Below are positions 25,412 to 35,240 of a DNA stretch of 64,000 bases, one piece after another. The notes below the pieces were generated by a model. The model was not told the origin of the DNA, made no database searches, and worked only from the letters and a program-made list of their open reading frames with translations. The translations under genes were made by a program, and so were the position numbers. Each line of letters starts with the position of its first letter. The first letter of the stretch is position 1. Origin of the DNA: a bacterium (lineage in GTDB: Bacteria; Zhuqueibacterota; Zhuqueibacteria; Residuimicrobiales; Oceaniaggregativiventaceae); NCBI GenBank assembly GCA_029565675.1, contig JAKQNP010000051.1, positions 62,001 through 126,000 on the forward strand, written 5' to 3'.

Positions 25412-26926
25412 TCATTGAATCGGCAGAGTGTAAATTAAATTGATATCGATATCGAGGCGGTCTTGCCCTCCAAAGGTTGTCGTGCCCATCGGTTCGGTAA
25501 CCATTGCTGTGGCCTGCAGCGCAATGGTTCCGCCGGATTTTGGGGTGATCTCAACCGTCAACTGCCCCCATTGCCGTGAAAAATCGCTGATCAGATAGAG
25601 CAAATCGGCAATGCGATAGTCGGTATAGATGTCGGATTCGCTGCCTGCGAAATAGAACGGATCGCTGTTGCGTCCGTTTTCATAACCCAGGCGAAATGCT
25701 GTGCAGAGTTCTGTTGTCCAGATTTGCTGCCAGCCGATCTGCAACAGCCAGCTATCGGTTTTGGTTTGCAGGGCAATGTCGCTGTAATAGTCCTGGATTT
25801 CCGGTTTGTGTCGAATCCACCCGCCCTCGAAAGAAAAGCGCGACAGCGCCGAGTGGGCATAGCGCCAGGCAAGGATCGATTCTGCGGTTTGCTCGCGATT
25901 TTTGTGCAGCCGCACGCGGTAGAGGGGGTGTCTGGCCCACAGCCGGCGTTCAGCCAGGGCCGTGTGCAGGCGCACGCCATGTTGATCGTTCAATTCCCAG
26001 CCGGCCTCCAACGATGCATGCCAGCGCTTGGCTTGCCAGTAGCCTTCCGGCAGAGGCGTAAGGACATTGTCCTTCACAGTCATTTTCTCCTGCCCCCAGC
26101 CGCCTTCTGCAACGATGACGGCGTTTTCAGCCTTTGACCAGGTGATGGAGGCACCGCTGGTGTAGCCTCGGTGTTCTGACAAGCGGGTTTCTGTTTTTTT
26201 GCGCAGAACTTGTGGATAATCAAAACCGCGAAATTTAAAGAGGATGGTTTCACGGTCCATCGACTCTTTATCTTCGCTATAGGTGATCTCTTCGCTGCGG
26301 TCGAAAAGCGATGATTGTAGGCCGAATTGCAGGCTGCGGGAAAAAAGCCAACCCAAACCCACACTTGCTTGTATTTCGCGGTGTTGGGAGCGGGGTTTGG
26401 GGGAGACTTTTTTCAACCCCTCGTCGACAAAATAGTCGATCTCGGTTCCAAGCAGGAATGCCCGTCCAATTCGCTGTGCATAGGCGGCATTCATGACAAT
26501 GCCGTCATAATGCGTGTCGCCGGATGTGCTGTCGCCGAGCAAAAACGGATTTCCGCTGGTGATGTCTTTGCTGGCAATCCAGTCCCAGCCTCCGCGAATC
26601 TCTTTTTGAAATCCGAAGGCACCGCTGAATACTTGTGTTTTGCTGAGGTGTTTTTTCCCCGACGCGCTTTGCTGCAAAATTCGCACTTGATCCGGCGTCA
26701 AAAAAGAGCGAAAAGCGCCTTCATTCTGGTAAAACTGCGACCGCAGAGTCAGGGCTTCTTGGCCTGGATCGAGCAGCAGAAATGCCGGATTATCGGCGCA
26801 GCGATAGGGATTGATTTCGGCGATCTCAGTGGTCATCAGCGACGCCGGATTCATGGGAACCTGCAGAATCTGGCCTGGCGCCGGCAACCATGCGGCCAAA
26901 CAGAGCAAAATCGCGATTTTTTTCAT
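25412..26926 (-). CDS. Outer-membrane beta-barrel protein (DUF6850-like)
   Basis: 504 residues from the ATG at 26926, chosen because a signal peptide (KKIAILLCLAAWLPAPGQ) starts there; a start at 26980 that overlaps the upstream stop by 4 bases is an alternative, and neither has a clear ribosome site. The body alternates polar and aromatic residues in strands ending in aromatic positions, as in a large beta-barrel. Order and context (TonB receptor, DUF4876 lipoprotein, then this) match loci in Bacteroidetes where this position is held by DUF6850-family barrels. The family assignment is by context and general similarity. Function is unknown; a channel or partner of the TonB receptor is plausible. 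Confidence 0.65.
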   Translation of the reverse strand: MKKIAILLCLAAWLPAPGQILQVPMNPASLMTTEIAEINPYRCADNPAFLLLDPGQEALTLRSQFYQNEGAFRSFLTPDQVRILQQSASGKKHLSKTQVFSGAFGFQKEIRGGWDWIASKDITSGNPFLLGDSTSGDTHYDGIVMNAAYAQRIGRAFLLGTEIDYFVDEGLKKVSPKPRSQHREIQASVGLGWLFSRSLQFGLQSSLFDRSEEITYSEDKESMDRETILFKFRGFDYPQVLRKKTETRLSEHRGYTSGASITWSKAENAVIVAEGGWGQEKMTVKDNVLTPLPEGYWQAKRWHASLEAGWELNDQHGVRLHTALAERRLWARHPLYRVRLHKNREQTAESILAWRYAHSALSRFSFEGGWIRHKPEIQDYYSDIALQTKTDSWLLQIGWQQIWTTELCTAFRLGYENGRNSDPFYFAGSESDIYTDYRIADLLYLISDFSRQWGQLTVEITPKSGGTIALQATAMVTEPMGTTTFGGQDRLDIDINLIYTLPIQ

Positions 26927-26976
26927 TTTTGATCGGCTATATTGTTTTTCGATTGGTTTGTTCCGCTGTTTTCCGC

Positions 26977-28161
26977 TCATTCGCTGTGGTGAAACTCTGG
27001 TGTTGGATGGTCGATGACACGAAAATCCAGAGATGAATTGTTGTCGTCTTTGAGCAAGAATCGATTGTTGACCTGCACCGCAATCCGTTCCATCGATTTT
27101 CCGGTATAGAACTCGATGCCGCCGGTTGATCCTGCATCGATTTGCGGATTCAGGGTTTTCTTATCCAGACGCGAAGGATCTTCCAGGTATTCCACTCCGT
27201 CGAGGATATGCGTATAGGGAATCAAAAGACGGCCATTGCGAAAACCGAGTGAATCGACTGAAATTTTGGCCAAAACCAATGCATCCTGTTCGCCGCCGAT
27301 CAGCCAATCGTATCCCGAATCCTGCAGAATCCGCTGCATATTGGGTACGGCCGGATTATCGATATCGGGAGCGTCGCGTTTGTAAAACTCAAAGCGCACT
27401 CCGGAAAGGTCGACGCTTTTGGGCGCATTGTTGCGGTGATCGATGCCGTCCGCGGCACAAACGGCAAAATGTCCGGGTTCAAGGGGATAATCTCTGCCTT
27501 TGCCGGGAAACATCCAAACATTCGACGAGTGAACATATTCGGGATCGTCAATAAAATTTTCGCCCGTATATGAGCTCGCATAAACAACCGCAATCAGCAA
27601 ACTGTCGAGATAGACCGTTTCGTTGCTCTGATTGAAAATCTCCACATATTTATCGTGGAAATAGAGCCCCGATCCCAGCGGGCCGCAACCGTAGATTTCG
27701 CTGATCACCAGCGGTGAACCGCCGGCAACTGCAAACAGCGGCACCTGTACCGCATCGACCTGATCCGCCCGCAGGTCGATCAATCCCTTGGTGGCATTGA
27801 TCAGCCTGATCTGGGCGGTTGCCTGCCCGGTTATCTGCTCCATTTCATCCGGTGTCATCTCTCGGCTGGCCGAAATCAGATAGGTATCGGAGATCAGTCC
27901 ATAAGCCACGACCAATCCGGTTGTGTCAGCTGTAAACCGATTTTCCTGCTGCAAACGGTTGGATTTGAGCAGAACCTGGGCCCCGCGCACACCGTCTGTC
28001 CCGTAGAGAGCCTGCATGTAACCGCTTTGATCCTGGAGATAGATCTTTAACGGCGTGTGCCGCTCGACGGCAACGGGCATTTCCTCCGGCTCCAGAAGAT
28101 CTGAACAGCCCAACCAGATGGTTGCGATGCACAATACAGCTGTGATGAACCAACGCATCAA
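26977..28161 (-). CDS. DUF4876 lipoprotein
   Basis: 394 residues with a lipoprotein signal (CIATIWLGCSDLLEPEE). An N-terminal region of about 100 residues looks like a carboxypeptidase-regulatory/Ig-like domain (QVLLKSNRL, TADTTGLVVAYGL). The rest matches DUF4876: PLVISEIYGCGP, HDKYVEIFNQSNETVYLDSL, GKGRDYPLEPGHFAVCAADG, a lamin-tail-like fold. Its ATG overlaps the TonB receptor stop by 4 bases and its own stop lies at the start of the barrel gene, so the three form a tight operon. DUF4876 proteins accompany TonB receptors in Bacteroidetes, presumably as surface-exposed substrate-binding partners; the ligand is unknown. Confidence 0.82.
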   Translation of the reverse strand: MMRWFITAVLCIATIWLGCSDLLEPEEMPVAVERHTPLKIYLQDQSGYMQALYGTDGVRGAQVLLKSNRLQQENRFTADTTGLVVAYGLISDTYLISASREMTPDEMEQITGQATAQIRLINATKGLIDLRADQVDAVQVPLFAVAGGSPLVISEIYGCGPLGSGLYFHDKYVEIFNQSNETVYLDSLLIAVVYASSYTGENFIDDPEYVHSSNVWMFPGKGRDYPLEPGHFAVCAADGIDHRNNAPKSVDLSGVRFEFYKRDAPDIDNPAVPNMQRILQDSGYDWLIGGEQDALVLAKISVDSLGFRNGRLLIPYTHILDGVEYLEDPSRLDKKTLNPQIDAGSTGGIEFYTGKSMERIAVQVNNRFLLKDDNNSSLDFRVIDHPTPEFHHSE

Positions 28162-30851
28162 AACACCTCATCGAGAAGAGTGCTGAATTCGACGCCATAA
28201 AAAATCGGCGAATTTCTGCGTTCGTAATAGACCGAAGTGGACGGCATGCTCTTGCGACGATAGAGCGGCCGGTGATTGAAAAGGTTGTTGACATAAAACG
28301 ACACTTCAGCACCGCGCCAGAGCGCTTTGCTCACCTTGAGGTTGACCAGCCACTTGTTAGGCCGGTCTTCATCGATCCATTCATAGTCCTGAATCGGGTC
28401 CCACAGACGGATATAGATCGGATCGGTTTTCGAATCCGGCGGAATGAGGATCGTGTTGCCGGCACCATCGAAATAGCCCACCGCCAAAGAATCGGCCTGG
28501 CCAAGGGGACCGTTGATCTCAATGACCTTTTGCTGCACGTGCAACGTCAACCAGATCCCCAGCGGTTTGGCCTGGATATCGAATCGATAATTGATCAACA
28601 GATCTTTATATTTTTTGCCGTTGCTGTGATACAAAGGGCGGACATCCAATCCGAGTTCCGGGCTGTAACGACGACTGCCGAAATAGAGATCATCCTGCGT
28701 TCCGCTTTCCTGATCATGATAGGCGGCATCCAGTTTGATCACAGTGTCGATCACCGGCAAGCGGCGAGTGGTCAGTGAAAATTCCACGCCGCGAATGTGG
28801 TGCCAGCGGTTGTTCAGGTAGCGGGTGTTGCTCTCCATGAGCGTGTCTTTGATCACCGCAGTTGAGAGATCCGGATAATTGGGGAATTCTCTTTTAAAGA
28901 GCAAAAAAGGAATCCCTTTCGAATCGAACATATCACTCGATTCGTTGCCAAAAGCGGTCAAAGAGAGCCCAAAGTTGCCGATCTGTTGGTCGAGGCTGAT
29001 TTCGTATTTTTTTTGTTTGTAGCCCTGCAGAGTCGGATTCGCCTGTGGAAGAATGGTTGTGGTGATCAAAGAGAAATTTTTTTCCGGCTGCAAGGGGTCA
29101 ACCACCGACACCGTGTCTACGATATCATAATAATTGTCCTCGGCAAAGATCATGCCCATCGGCGGCGATTTGGATGTCTGACCGAATCCGACCCGGATCT
29201 GGGTGGTCGGCAACAGGCTCATCGAAAAATTGATCCGCGGATTCAAGAAACTGCCATTGTGCGATTCTATAAAGGGCTTGGACGACCACAATCCAGCGAT
29301 ATTCATTCCGTGTGGGCGATAGGCTTCGTAACGCGCACCGATCTGCAGGGTAAAGGGCTTCCATAAACGACCAGTGATTTTGTCTTCAAGATAGAGATTG
29401 ACGATCGGGTAGACCGGTAATTCGTCATATCGGCGCAGACGGGGCGATGTGACTGATAGAGAAGGCGGGTAGAGCGGATCAACGACGATGCCTTCCCCGT
29501 TGTTGAGATCCATTCGCGCCGTCAATCCGCCACTCCACGTGTGGATGAATCGACCGCTCTCGATTCGATGTTGATATTGCAGGTCGTTATACAAGTTCCA
29601 GATGTTTCCTTTGATCCATTTTTCCCCCAGGTAACTGCCAAAAACGATGCGGCCTTCCTGTGTGCCTTCTGTGGTGCGGTCGGACATGACCAGATTGTCT
29701 CGCGACACCAGCTGTTGTTTAAAAGAATTTTGCCGTGTCCAGTTGGCCGAGGCAGTGGCTGATAATCGCCGCTGTGGCGAGAAATGGCGGCGATAGTTGG
29801 TGGTCCACTTGACGTTGATATCCCGGTTATACCAGGCTTCGCGCAGCGCGTATCCCGGTTTTTCCTTGCTTTCATCCAATGTGCGGGTAACGGTGACGCG
29901 GTTTTTAAGGTCAAACCGCTCATTGCTGCGCGACAGACCGACCTCTCCGGCGATACGGGTGTAGCCGTCGCCCTCCACGCGCACATCGTGCTCGGACATC
30001 GCCACATTCAGATTGCCGTTCACTATCCATGGTCCAATAGCTTTTCCGGCACTGATGTTGGTTTCATAGAGATGAGGATTGTATTTGAATTTTATCCGCA
30101 AGGCTTCTGCGGATTCCTTGGTGGTAACCACCATCACGCCATCTGTAAGATCGCCATACTGGGCTGAGGGAATTCCACGGATAATTCTTACCTCTTGAAC
30201 ATTTTCAGCCGGAATCGAACGCAAATCCAAGCCGCCATTGGCAGTTGAGTAACCGATACCAATCTGCATGTTGGCATTGTTGGTAATCGGCACACCATTC
30301 AGCACCAATTGCGCGCCGACACCATCTCCGCCGCGAATCGAGAGTTGTTCCGGCGTGTTGAGAGTCGGATTGCTGGTCTCCACTCCCGGTGTCAATTCCA
30401 TGACATCGTTTAGACTCGATGCCTGCATGTGCTCAATTTCGCCGGAATGAATGCGAGATTGGGTTTCCGGTGAGATGGGCAAAAGCTCTTCGTCCGCGAT
30501 TACCTGGATACCACCGATTTGCAAGGCCGTACTCGTCAGCACATACTTGCGCTCTATCGTCCGATCCGGAAGAATATTCAAACTGTCGACAGTGGATTTA
30601 TAACCGATGTAGCTGATCCGCACGTTGTACCTGCCGGGTGGCAACCGCAAAGCAAAGCGGCCGCTGTTATCCGTCACGCATCCCGTGTTCAGCTCTCGGA
30701 TTAAAATGTTCGTAAAGGGAAGGGGATCGGAATTTTCATCGACCACAGTGCCCTGAAAGACACCGCGCATCGGGCCGCCGGATCCGGGTGCTGCAAAGGC
30801 CGATAAAAGAAGGAACAACAATGATAAAAAATGGCGATTGCTTGTTTTCAT
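28158..30851 (-). CDS. TonB-dependent receptor (SusC-like with carboxypeptidase-like domain)
   Basis: 897 residues with a signal peptide (LSLLFLLLSAFAAPGSG). Residues about 28-110 are a carboxypeptidase-D regulatory-like domain (GTVVDENSDPLPFTNILI; YNVRISYIGYKS). Residues about 120-245 form the plug (SLNDVMELTPGVET, QLSIRGGDGVGAQLVLNGVP, VQEVRIIRGIPSAQYGDLTD). The rest is a 22-strand-type barrel ending VEFSTLLDEVF. It should import a TonB-dependent ligand across the outer membrane. It heads the operon with the DUF4876 lipoprotein and barrel. No SusD partner is present, so this is not a standard Sus pair; other ligands (metal complexes, peptides) are as likely as glycans. The ribosome site is weak. 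Confidence 0.92.
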   Translation of the reverse strand: MKTSNRHFLSLLFLLLSAFAAPGSGGPMRGVFQGTVVDENSDPLPFTNILIRELNTGCVTDNSGRFALRLPPGRYNVRISYIGYKSTVDSLNILPDRTIERKYVLTSTALQIGGIQVIADEELLPISPETQSRIHSGEIEHMQASSLNDVMELTPGVETSNPTLNTPEQLSIRGGDGVGAQLVLNGVPITNNANMQIGIGYSTANGGLDLRSIPAENVQEVRIIRGIPSAQYGDLTDGVMVVTTKESAEALRIKFKYNPHLYETNISAGKAIGPWIVNGNLNVAMSEHDVRVEGDGYTRIAGEVGLSRSNERFDLKNRVTVTRTLDESKEKPGYALREAWYNRDINVKWTTNYRRHFSPQRRLSATASANWTRQNSFKQQLVSRDNLVMSDRTTEGTQEGRIVFGSYLGEKWIKGNIWNLYNDLQYQHRIESGRFIHTWSGGLTARMDLNNGEGIVVDPLYPPSLSVTSPRLRRYDELPVYPIVNLYLEDKITGRLWKPFTLQIGARYEAYRPHGMNIAGLWSSKPFIESHNGSFLNPRINFSMSLLPTTQIRVGFGQTSKSPPMGMIFAEDNYYDIVDTVSVVDPLQPEKNFSLITTTILPQANPTLQGYKQKKYEISLDQQIGNFGLSLTAFGNESSDMFDSKGIPFLLFKREFPNYPDLSTAVIKDTLMESNTRYLNNRWHHIRGVEFSLTTRRLPVIDTVIKLDAAYHDQESGTQDDLYFGSRRYSPELGLDVRPLYHSNGKKYKDLLINYRFDIQAKPLGIWLTLHVQQKVIEINGPLGQADSLAVGYFDGAGNTILIPPDSKTDPIYIRLWDPIQDYEWIDEDRPNKWLVNLKVSKALWRGAEVSFYVNNLFNHRPLYRRKSMPSTSVYYERRNSPIFYGVEFSTLLDEVF

Positions 30852-31053
30852 TGGATAATCCCGATTGACGACGGATTCAAATGTTGGACTGAAGTGTGGG
30901 AGTTGTTGTAGTCAGCACCCAAAGCTGGAATGCTTGCTGATTTTGTATTAATTGGACAATTGGTCGATGATCGGCACATTCTAATAATAAAGAAAAAATA
31001 TAAAAGGAACAAGCAAAATATGTCAAGAGGGCGATAAAGATTTACAAAGTAAA

Positions 31054-31097
31054 CCTTGCCCTGGTGGTCGATCGATAGATTGACTACCTGGGCAAGG
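31054..31097 (-). terminator. Long hairpin downstream of the GH172-like gene
   Basis: Outer stem CCTTGCCC/GGGCAAGG (8 bp, perfect), a single mismatched base on each side, then an inner stem GGTGGTC/GACTACC with one G-U pair and a 12-base loop. On the minus strand it starts 32 bases after the stop at 31129 and is followed by TTTACTTTG. It is probably a terminator. It lies in the 277-base gap to the TonB receptor start, where I see no gene. Confidence 0.55.
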
Positions 31098-31128
31098 CGC
31101 CAGTTAAATGCAAGGTGCTGTTCGGGGG

Positions 31129-32283
31129 TTATTTCACTTCCAGTTCATCTTTTCCAGGCAGGCTTGGGAAGGTCGCATGCGGTTCTTTCTGATACCAGAA
31201 CGCCACTGAGGCGATATCATCCTGCAGCGGCAGATAGCGACTGCCGGAACGCCAGCCCAGCGCCTGGATGGTTACCTTGAGTTCCTTTTCAAAGCGGATC
31301 GGATCCAGGATGTGCCAGCGATAGAGCCCAAAGCGCTGTTGGCTGTTTTCCAAACCATCCGGCAAGATGACCTGCGGCATTCCGGCATACGGGGTGGAAT
31401 ACTCCTGATATTTGGGCGCGTAAGGGTTGTGAAAGCCATAAGAGCCACAAAAATAATCTTCCAGACCGGTCCCGCAGATGGTGGGAAAGTCGCGGTCGCC
31501 GTCCATGTAGAATTTGATTTCACCTTCACCCCACCAGCCGTTGTTGTTGACGCCCCAGGCGAGATAGGTGCCGACATAATGTCCCCAACCCTTAATTCCA
31601 TCGACAATGGTATAGACCTCCTTATAGGGCAGGGGATTGACTCGGCGGAACTGGGCATGCAGATAAGCCGCGTCGGCCGTCACTTCGGTCAGGGTATAAT
31701 TGATTTGATAGTAGAGGGTTATCGAACCTTCATCGAGATTTTCCAGGGTCATTCGGCACGATTTGCGAAACGGCATCACCCAATAGCAATTGAGCGCGCT
31801 GCCGGGATTGACACAGACCGCCAGTGAATTGATCTGCGCATACGATCCCCACCCGGCGGCAAAAAAATCGCCCAGGGGGGTCTCAATGGAAGGGGTTGTT
31901 TCGTCGTCCCAATAGACGCGCAGGATGAGGAATCGCCAGTGGCCTGTGGGTGTCATCCAGATCTGTTGAATCGCGCCAGGACCCTTGATGTCTGCAAGGG
32001 CAAAAGTCTGGCCGGCTGCGATTTGGACTGAGGGAGATATTTTCCATCCCTGCCCCAGATCGCGGGCGGCGCGGGCGCCGGTGCCTTCGGTCGCCATTCC
32101 AGCCTTGCCCTTTTCACCGGTAAAGTTCTCCGGACTGATCGAACGCGTCTGCGCATGCGAAAGCCGACAGAGGTTACCCAGATGGAGATACAAACCATCG
32201 AATGATGGTTCCTGAGACGAAGCGGTTTTTGGCCATGCATACAGCAGAAAGCTGAGAATGAGGCCAATAAGAATGCCTTTCAT
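31129..32283 (-). CDS. DUF2961/GH172 family secreted glycosidase-like protein
   Basis: 384 residues with a Sec signal (GLILSFLLYAWPKTASSQ). The DUF2961 signature is clear: GPGAIQQIWMTP, ILRVYWDDETTPSIETPLGDFF, NCYWVMPFRKSC, and GTGLEDYFCGSYGF with the conserved Glu-Asp. DUF2961 is now family GH172, whose studied members act on alpha-D-fructofuranosides (difructose anhydride synthase) or on alpha-D-arabinofuranosides. The linkage here cannot be chosen from sequence. GGAGG lies 6 bases before the ATG. It is followed on the same strand, upstream, by a URO-D-like gene 53 bases away, so the two are likely co-transcribed. Confidence 0.88.
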   Translation of the reverse strand: MKGILIGLILSFLLYAWPKTASSQEPSFDGLYLHLGNLCRLSHAQTRSISPENFTGEKGKAGMATEGTGARAARDLGQGWKISPSVQIAAGQTFALADIKGPGAIQQIWMTPTGHWRFLILRVYWDDETTPSIETPLGDFFAAGWGSYAQINSLAVCVNPGSALNCYWVMPFRKSCRMTLENLDEGSITLYYQINYTLTEVTADAAYLHAQFRRVNPLPYKEVYTIVDGIKGWGHYVGTYLAWGVNNNGWWGEGEIKFYMDGDRDFPTICGTGLEDYFCGSYGFHNPYAPKYQEYSTPYAGMPQVILPDGLENSQQRFGLYRWHILDPIRFEKELKVTIQALGWRSGSRYLPLQDDIASVAFWYQKEPHATFPSLPGKDELEVK

Positions 32284-32336
32284 AACGCCTCCGTTTTAAT
32301 CTCATTCGATTTCTTTTCGTTGGTTGTCCGAAAAGG

Positions 32337-33470
32337 TCAAAAATTTTCTGCGCACTCGATCAACAGGTTATAGTTGGCCAGGGTGTTGGCCGACAGCTCT
32401 CGGCCATAAGGGCAGGCTGACGGCATCAGAACGAAACCTTTGCCCGGACAACAAAGACCTTCTTGCAGGCTGCGCTGCACGGTTCGGTGAAATTCGATTT
32501 GGTCCTGATTTTCCAGATCGCTGATTTCGATGTTGCCGAACAACACCCAGCGGTCGCCATAACGACGGCGCACAGTCGACAACTCGATATCGCCTTGCGG
32601 CGGCGGTTCGATGGGGTCCAACGCATCGATCTGCAGCTCTTCGAGGTGGGGGAGTATGCCCTGCAGCCGGCCGTGGGCATGAATTCTGGCATAACCGCCG
32701 CTTCTCTGAATGGTCTCGATGATCCTGTGGTCGTAACGGCAGACAAAATCGTGAAAAAGGGCCGGCGGCAGATAGGGAGCACCGGCATATTCAGGTCCGT
32801 AGATGCGCCACAGCCTGCCGGGCAAAGCCAGACATGCCGCTTCGACCTGCCGATAGGTCGGTTCGGCAACTCTTTCGAGCAGGCGATGAAACAGCTGTGT
32901 CTCTTCGACCGCAAAAACGACATAGTCGGCAAAATCAAAAAGCTCAGCCGCCAAGCAGAGCGGATCGGGAGTGTCGAGCATGACGATCCCGCTATCGCCG
33001 AGCGTCTGTTCTGTGGTCAGAATCGGGCTTGTCTGGGCAACACACTCTGCTTCATCGGCCGGCAATTCGAGCCAGAGAAGCGCATCTGATCGGTTTTTCA
33101 ACAGCCTTTCGATGTGCCACAAGGTGTTCAAGTCGCGATCCTGCCGCGTCAATGCAGAAAGGCACCGCTTGCCGATGCAAATCTGACGCCTGCTCAGACG
33201 GTATGAATCGGTTTCCTGAACCGATAGAGTGGTCGCCTCTTCGATCGGATCAGGCGTTGAACGCACAAATGTTGGTGACCGCATGACAATGCGGTCGCTG
33301 CGGTTTTGTGTCAATTCGATCAACGGCAGCCAGGATGGATGGGTGAAGATATGATACGGATCTTTCGATTTCGGATCTTCATCCAAACCGTTGAGCTCAT
33401 AAAAACAGACCGGCGGACGGTCGACTGGTTTGCCAGCCAGGGTCGCCAAAAGCCTTTCTCTTCGCGTCAT
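32337..33470 (-). CDS. URO-D/MtaA family protein, copy 2
   Basis: 377 residues from the ATG at 33470 with GAGGAAAGG upstream. The N-terminus MTRRERLLATLAGKPVDRPP is the stereotyped opening of this family. The metal-site segment is ARIHAHGRLQ (H264-A-H266), with His in place of the Cys of MtaA, followed by IDALDPIEPPPQGDIEL and RWVLFGNIE. A late CPGKGFVLMPSACPYG may contribute a cysteine where MtaA has its third ligand. It lacks HemE-specific substrate residues. It lies between a GH172-like gene and an acyl-CoA synthetase gene on the same strand. Function unknown; family members transfer methyl groups or decarboxylate. Confidence 0.75.
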   Translation of the reverse strand: MTRRERLLATLAGKPVDRPPVCFYELNGLDEDPKSKDPYHIFTHPSWLPLIELTQNRSDRIVMRSPTFVRSTPDPIEEATTLSVQETDSYRLSRRQICIGKRCLSALTRQDRDLNTLWHIERLLKNRSDALLWLELPADEAECVAQTSPILTTEQTLGDSGIVMLDTPDPLCLAAELFDFADYVVFAVEETQLFHRLLERVAEPTYRQVEAACLALPGRLWRIYGPEYAGAPYLPPALFHDFVCRYDHRIIETIQRSGGYARIHAHGRLQGILPHLEELQIDALDPIEPPPQGDIELSTVRRRYGDRWVLFGNIEISDLENQDQIEFHRTVQRSLQEGLCCPGKGFVLMPSACPYGRELSANTLANYNLLIECAENF

Positions 33471-33545
33471 CCTTTCCTCATCATCTGTCGAGCAAGCACG
33501 GGACGGCAACCCAACACGCCATGCCGGATTTGACACTTGGCGAAG

Positions 33546-35240
33546 CTATTGGGTGTAGAGATAGCGCTTGATTTTTTGTGTCGGTGTCTTTTCGAACGGT
33601 TCTGGCTGCTCAATGATCCGCTGCAGGCGGGAAAACGACGAAACCCGGCTGTTCACCTCGTTGCGCAGATTCGCCAAAATGGTCTCGATTTCCTTGGCAA
33701 TCTGGGTGTTGCTGGTGTTGCGTTTACGGAACTCTTCATCGATTTTTTCATAATTCAAATGCACGCGGGCGATCAGCTGCCCGTGCTGTTCGTAAACCAG
33801 GGATTCCAGTACCCAATCGCTTTCATTGATGATCGATTCGATTCCCTCGGGGTAAATGTTTTCTCCGCTTGGCCCGAGGATCATGTTTTTCAATCGGCCT
33901 TTTATGTACAAGTAGTTGTCTTTGTCCAGACGACCGAGGTCGCCGGTTCTCAACCACCCATCTTCGCTCAGAATTTCGCGAGTGCGTTCAGGATCGTTGA
34001 AATAGCCTTGCATTACATTGTCGCCTTTGACCACGATTTCGCCCTCGCCGGTTATCGGGTGCTGATCACGGATTTGCAACTGTACACCGGGAATAGCCGG
34101 GCCTGTGGAGCGAAACCGGGTCAATGCAGGCCCGGTTCCGGCGATCAGCGGCGATGTCTCGGTCAAACCATAACCGATGGCATAGGGGAAATTGGCTTCG
34201 CGCAAAAACATCTCGACTTCCGGTGACAGGGCGGCGCCACCAACACCGAAGAATCGAATCTCGCCGCCAAAAGAGTGGATCAGCTTCTTCCCGGCAATGC
34301 GGTGCAGTTGCTTGCGGATCAGCGAGTTCTTGTAGAGTTTGCGCATCAGCGCTTTTGAGGTGAATTGCGGCAAAATCCGCATTTTGTAGATCTTTTCGAT
34401 GACCAGCGGCACGGTAAGCATCATGGTAGGTTTGATCTTTTGCATTGCCGGTAAAAGCACCCGTGCCGTCGGTGGTTTGTCAAGATAATAGATGCTCGCC
34501 CCTTGTCGAACCGGAATGATCAGTCCGAGTGTATTCTCATAGGTATGTGAAAGCGGTAAAATCGACAACAGCCGGTCTTCATGGTTAACCGGCACGATCT
34601 GCAGGGTCATCTCGGCGTCCGAAATGATGTTTTTATGCGTCAGCATGACGCCTTTGGAGTGGCCTGTTGTGCCTGAGGTGTAGATAATGGACACCAAATC
34701 ATTTTCGTCAATAGAAGCCGAATGCAAACCGGTGAGCCGCTTGGCCGCAACGCGCAATTTCGCCAGTTCTTTGCTCCCTTCACGCATCATCTCCGTCAAT
34801 CTTGCTTCCGATGTGCGCTTGGGGACGATCGAAAAATTATCGATCAGGATGATCAACTTCAGGTCAACCAAATCCATTTCTTCCAACTTGTTGTACAATT
34901 TTTCCGAAATAAAGATCGCCTTGCTTTGGCTGTGGCGCAGAATATGCTGAACTTCATTGGCATGAAATTCAGGCAGGATGGGCACGGCGACAGCCCCCAT
35001 CGTGGTCACCGCAAAAAAAGCGATGACCCAATTGACGCAGTTTTCGCTGAGTATGGCTACCCGGTCGCCATTATCGATGCCCTCTTTGCGCAAAAATTCG
35101 CTCATGTCTTCCACCTGCTTGCCGAATTCTGCATAGCTCAATATTTGGCCATCGATCATTCCCAAGGCAGGGCGGTTGGCATAAGTCTCCACGCTGTTTT
35201 GAAACATTGCCGTGAGCGTGCGATTGCTTCGGTTGTTCAT
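33546..35240 (-). CDS. Long-chain acyl-CoA synthetase-like AMP-binding enzyme
   Basis: 564 residues from the ATG at 35240 (AAGGAAAA 8 bases upstream; an earlier in-frame ATG at 35312 has no site). Motifs in order: the phosphate loop IIYTSGTTGHSKGV, PLSHTYENTLG, GYGLTETSPLIAG, and DGWLRTGDLGRLDKDNYLYI with the hinge and ILGPSGENIYPE. These define FadD/long-chain fatty acyl-CoA ligases, which activate fatty acids to acyl-AMP then acyl-CoA at the inner membrane. The C-terminal catalytic lysine region TPTQKIKRYLY is present. It starts a minus-strand unit that includes the URO-D-like and GH172-like genes, and it faces the GH78 gene divergently. Confidence 0.9.
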   Translation of the reverse strand: MNNRSNRTLTAMFQNSVETYANRPALGMIDGQILSYAEFGKQVEDMSEFLRKEGIDNGDRVAILSENCVNWVIAFFAVTTMGAVAVPILPEFHANEVQHILRHSQSKAIFISEKLYNKLEEMDLVDLKLIILIDNFSIVPKRTSEARLTEMMREGSKELAKLRVAAKRLTGLHSASIDENDLVSIIYTSGTTGHSKGVMLTHKNIISDAEMTLQIVPVNHEDRLLSILPLSHTYENTLGLIIPVRQGASIYYLDKPPTARVLLPAMQKIKPTMMLTVPLVIEKIYKMRILPQFTSKALMRKLYKNSLIRKQLHRIAGKKLIHSFGGEIRFFGVGGAALSPEVEMFLREANFPYAIGYGLTETSPLIAGTGPALTRFRSTGPAIPGVQLQIRDQHPITGEGEIVVKGDNVMQGYFNDPERTREILSEDGWLRTGDLGRLDKDNYLYIKGRLKNMILGPSGENIYPEGIESIINESDWVLESLVYEQHGQLIARVHLNYEKIDEEFRKRNTSNTQIAKEIETILANLRNEVNSRVSSFSRLQRIIEQPEPFEKTPTQKIKRYLYTQ

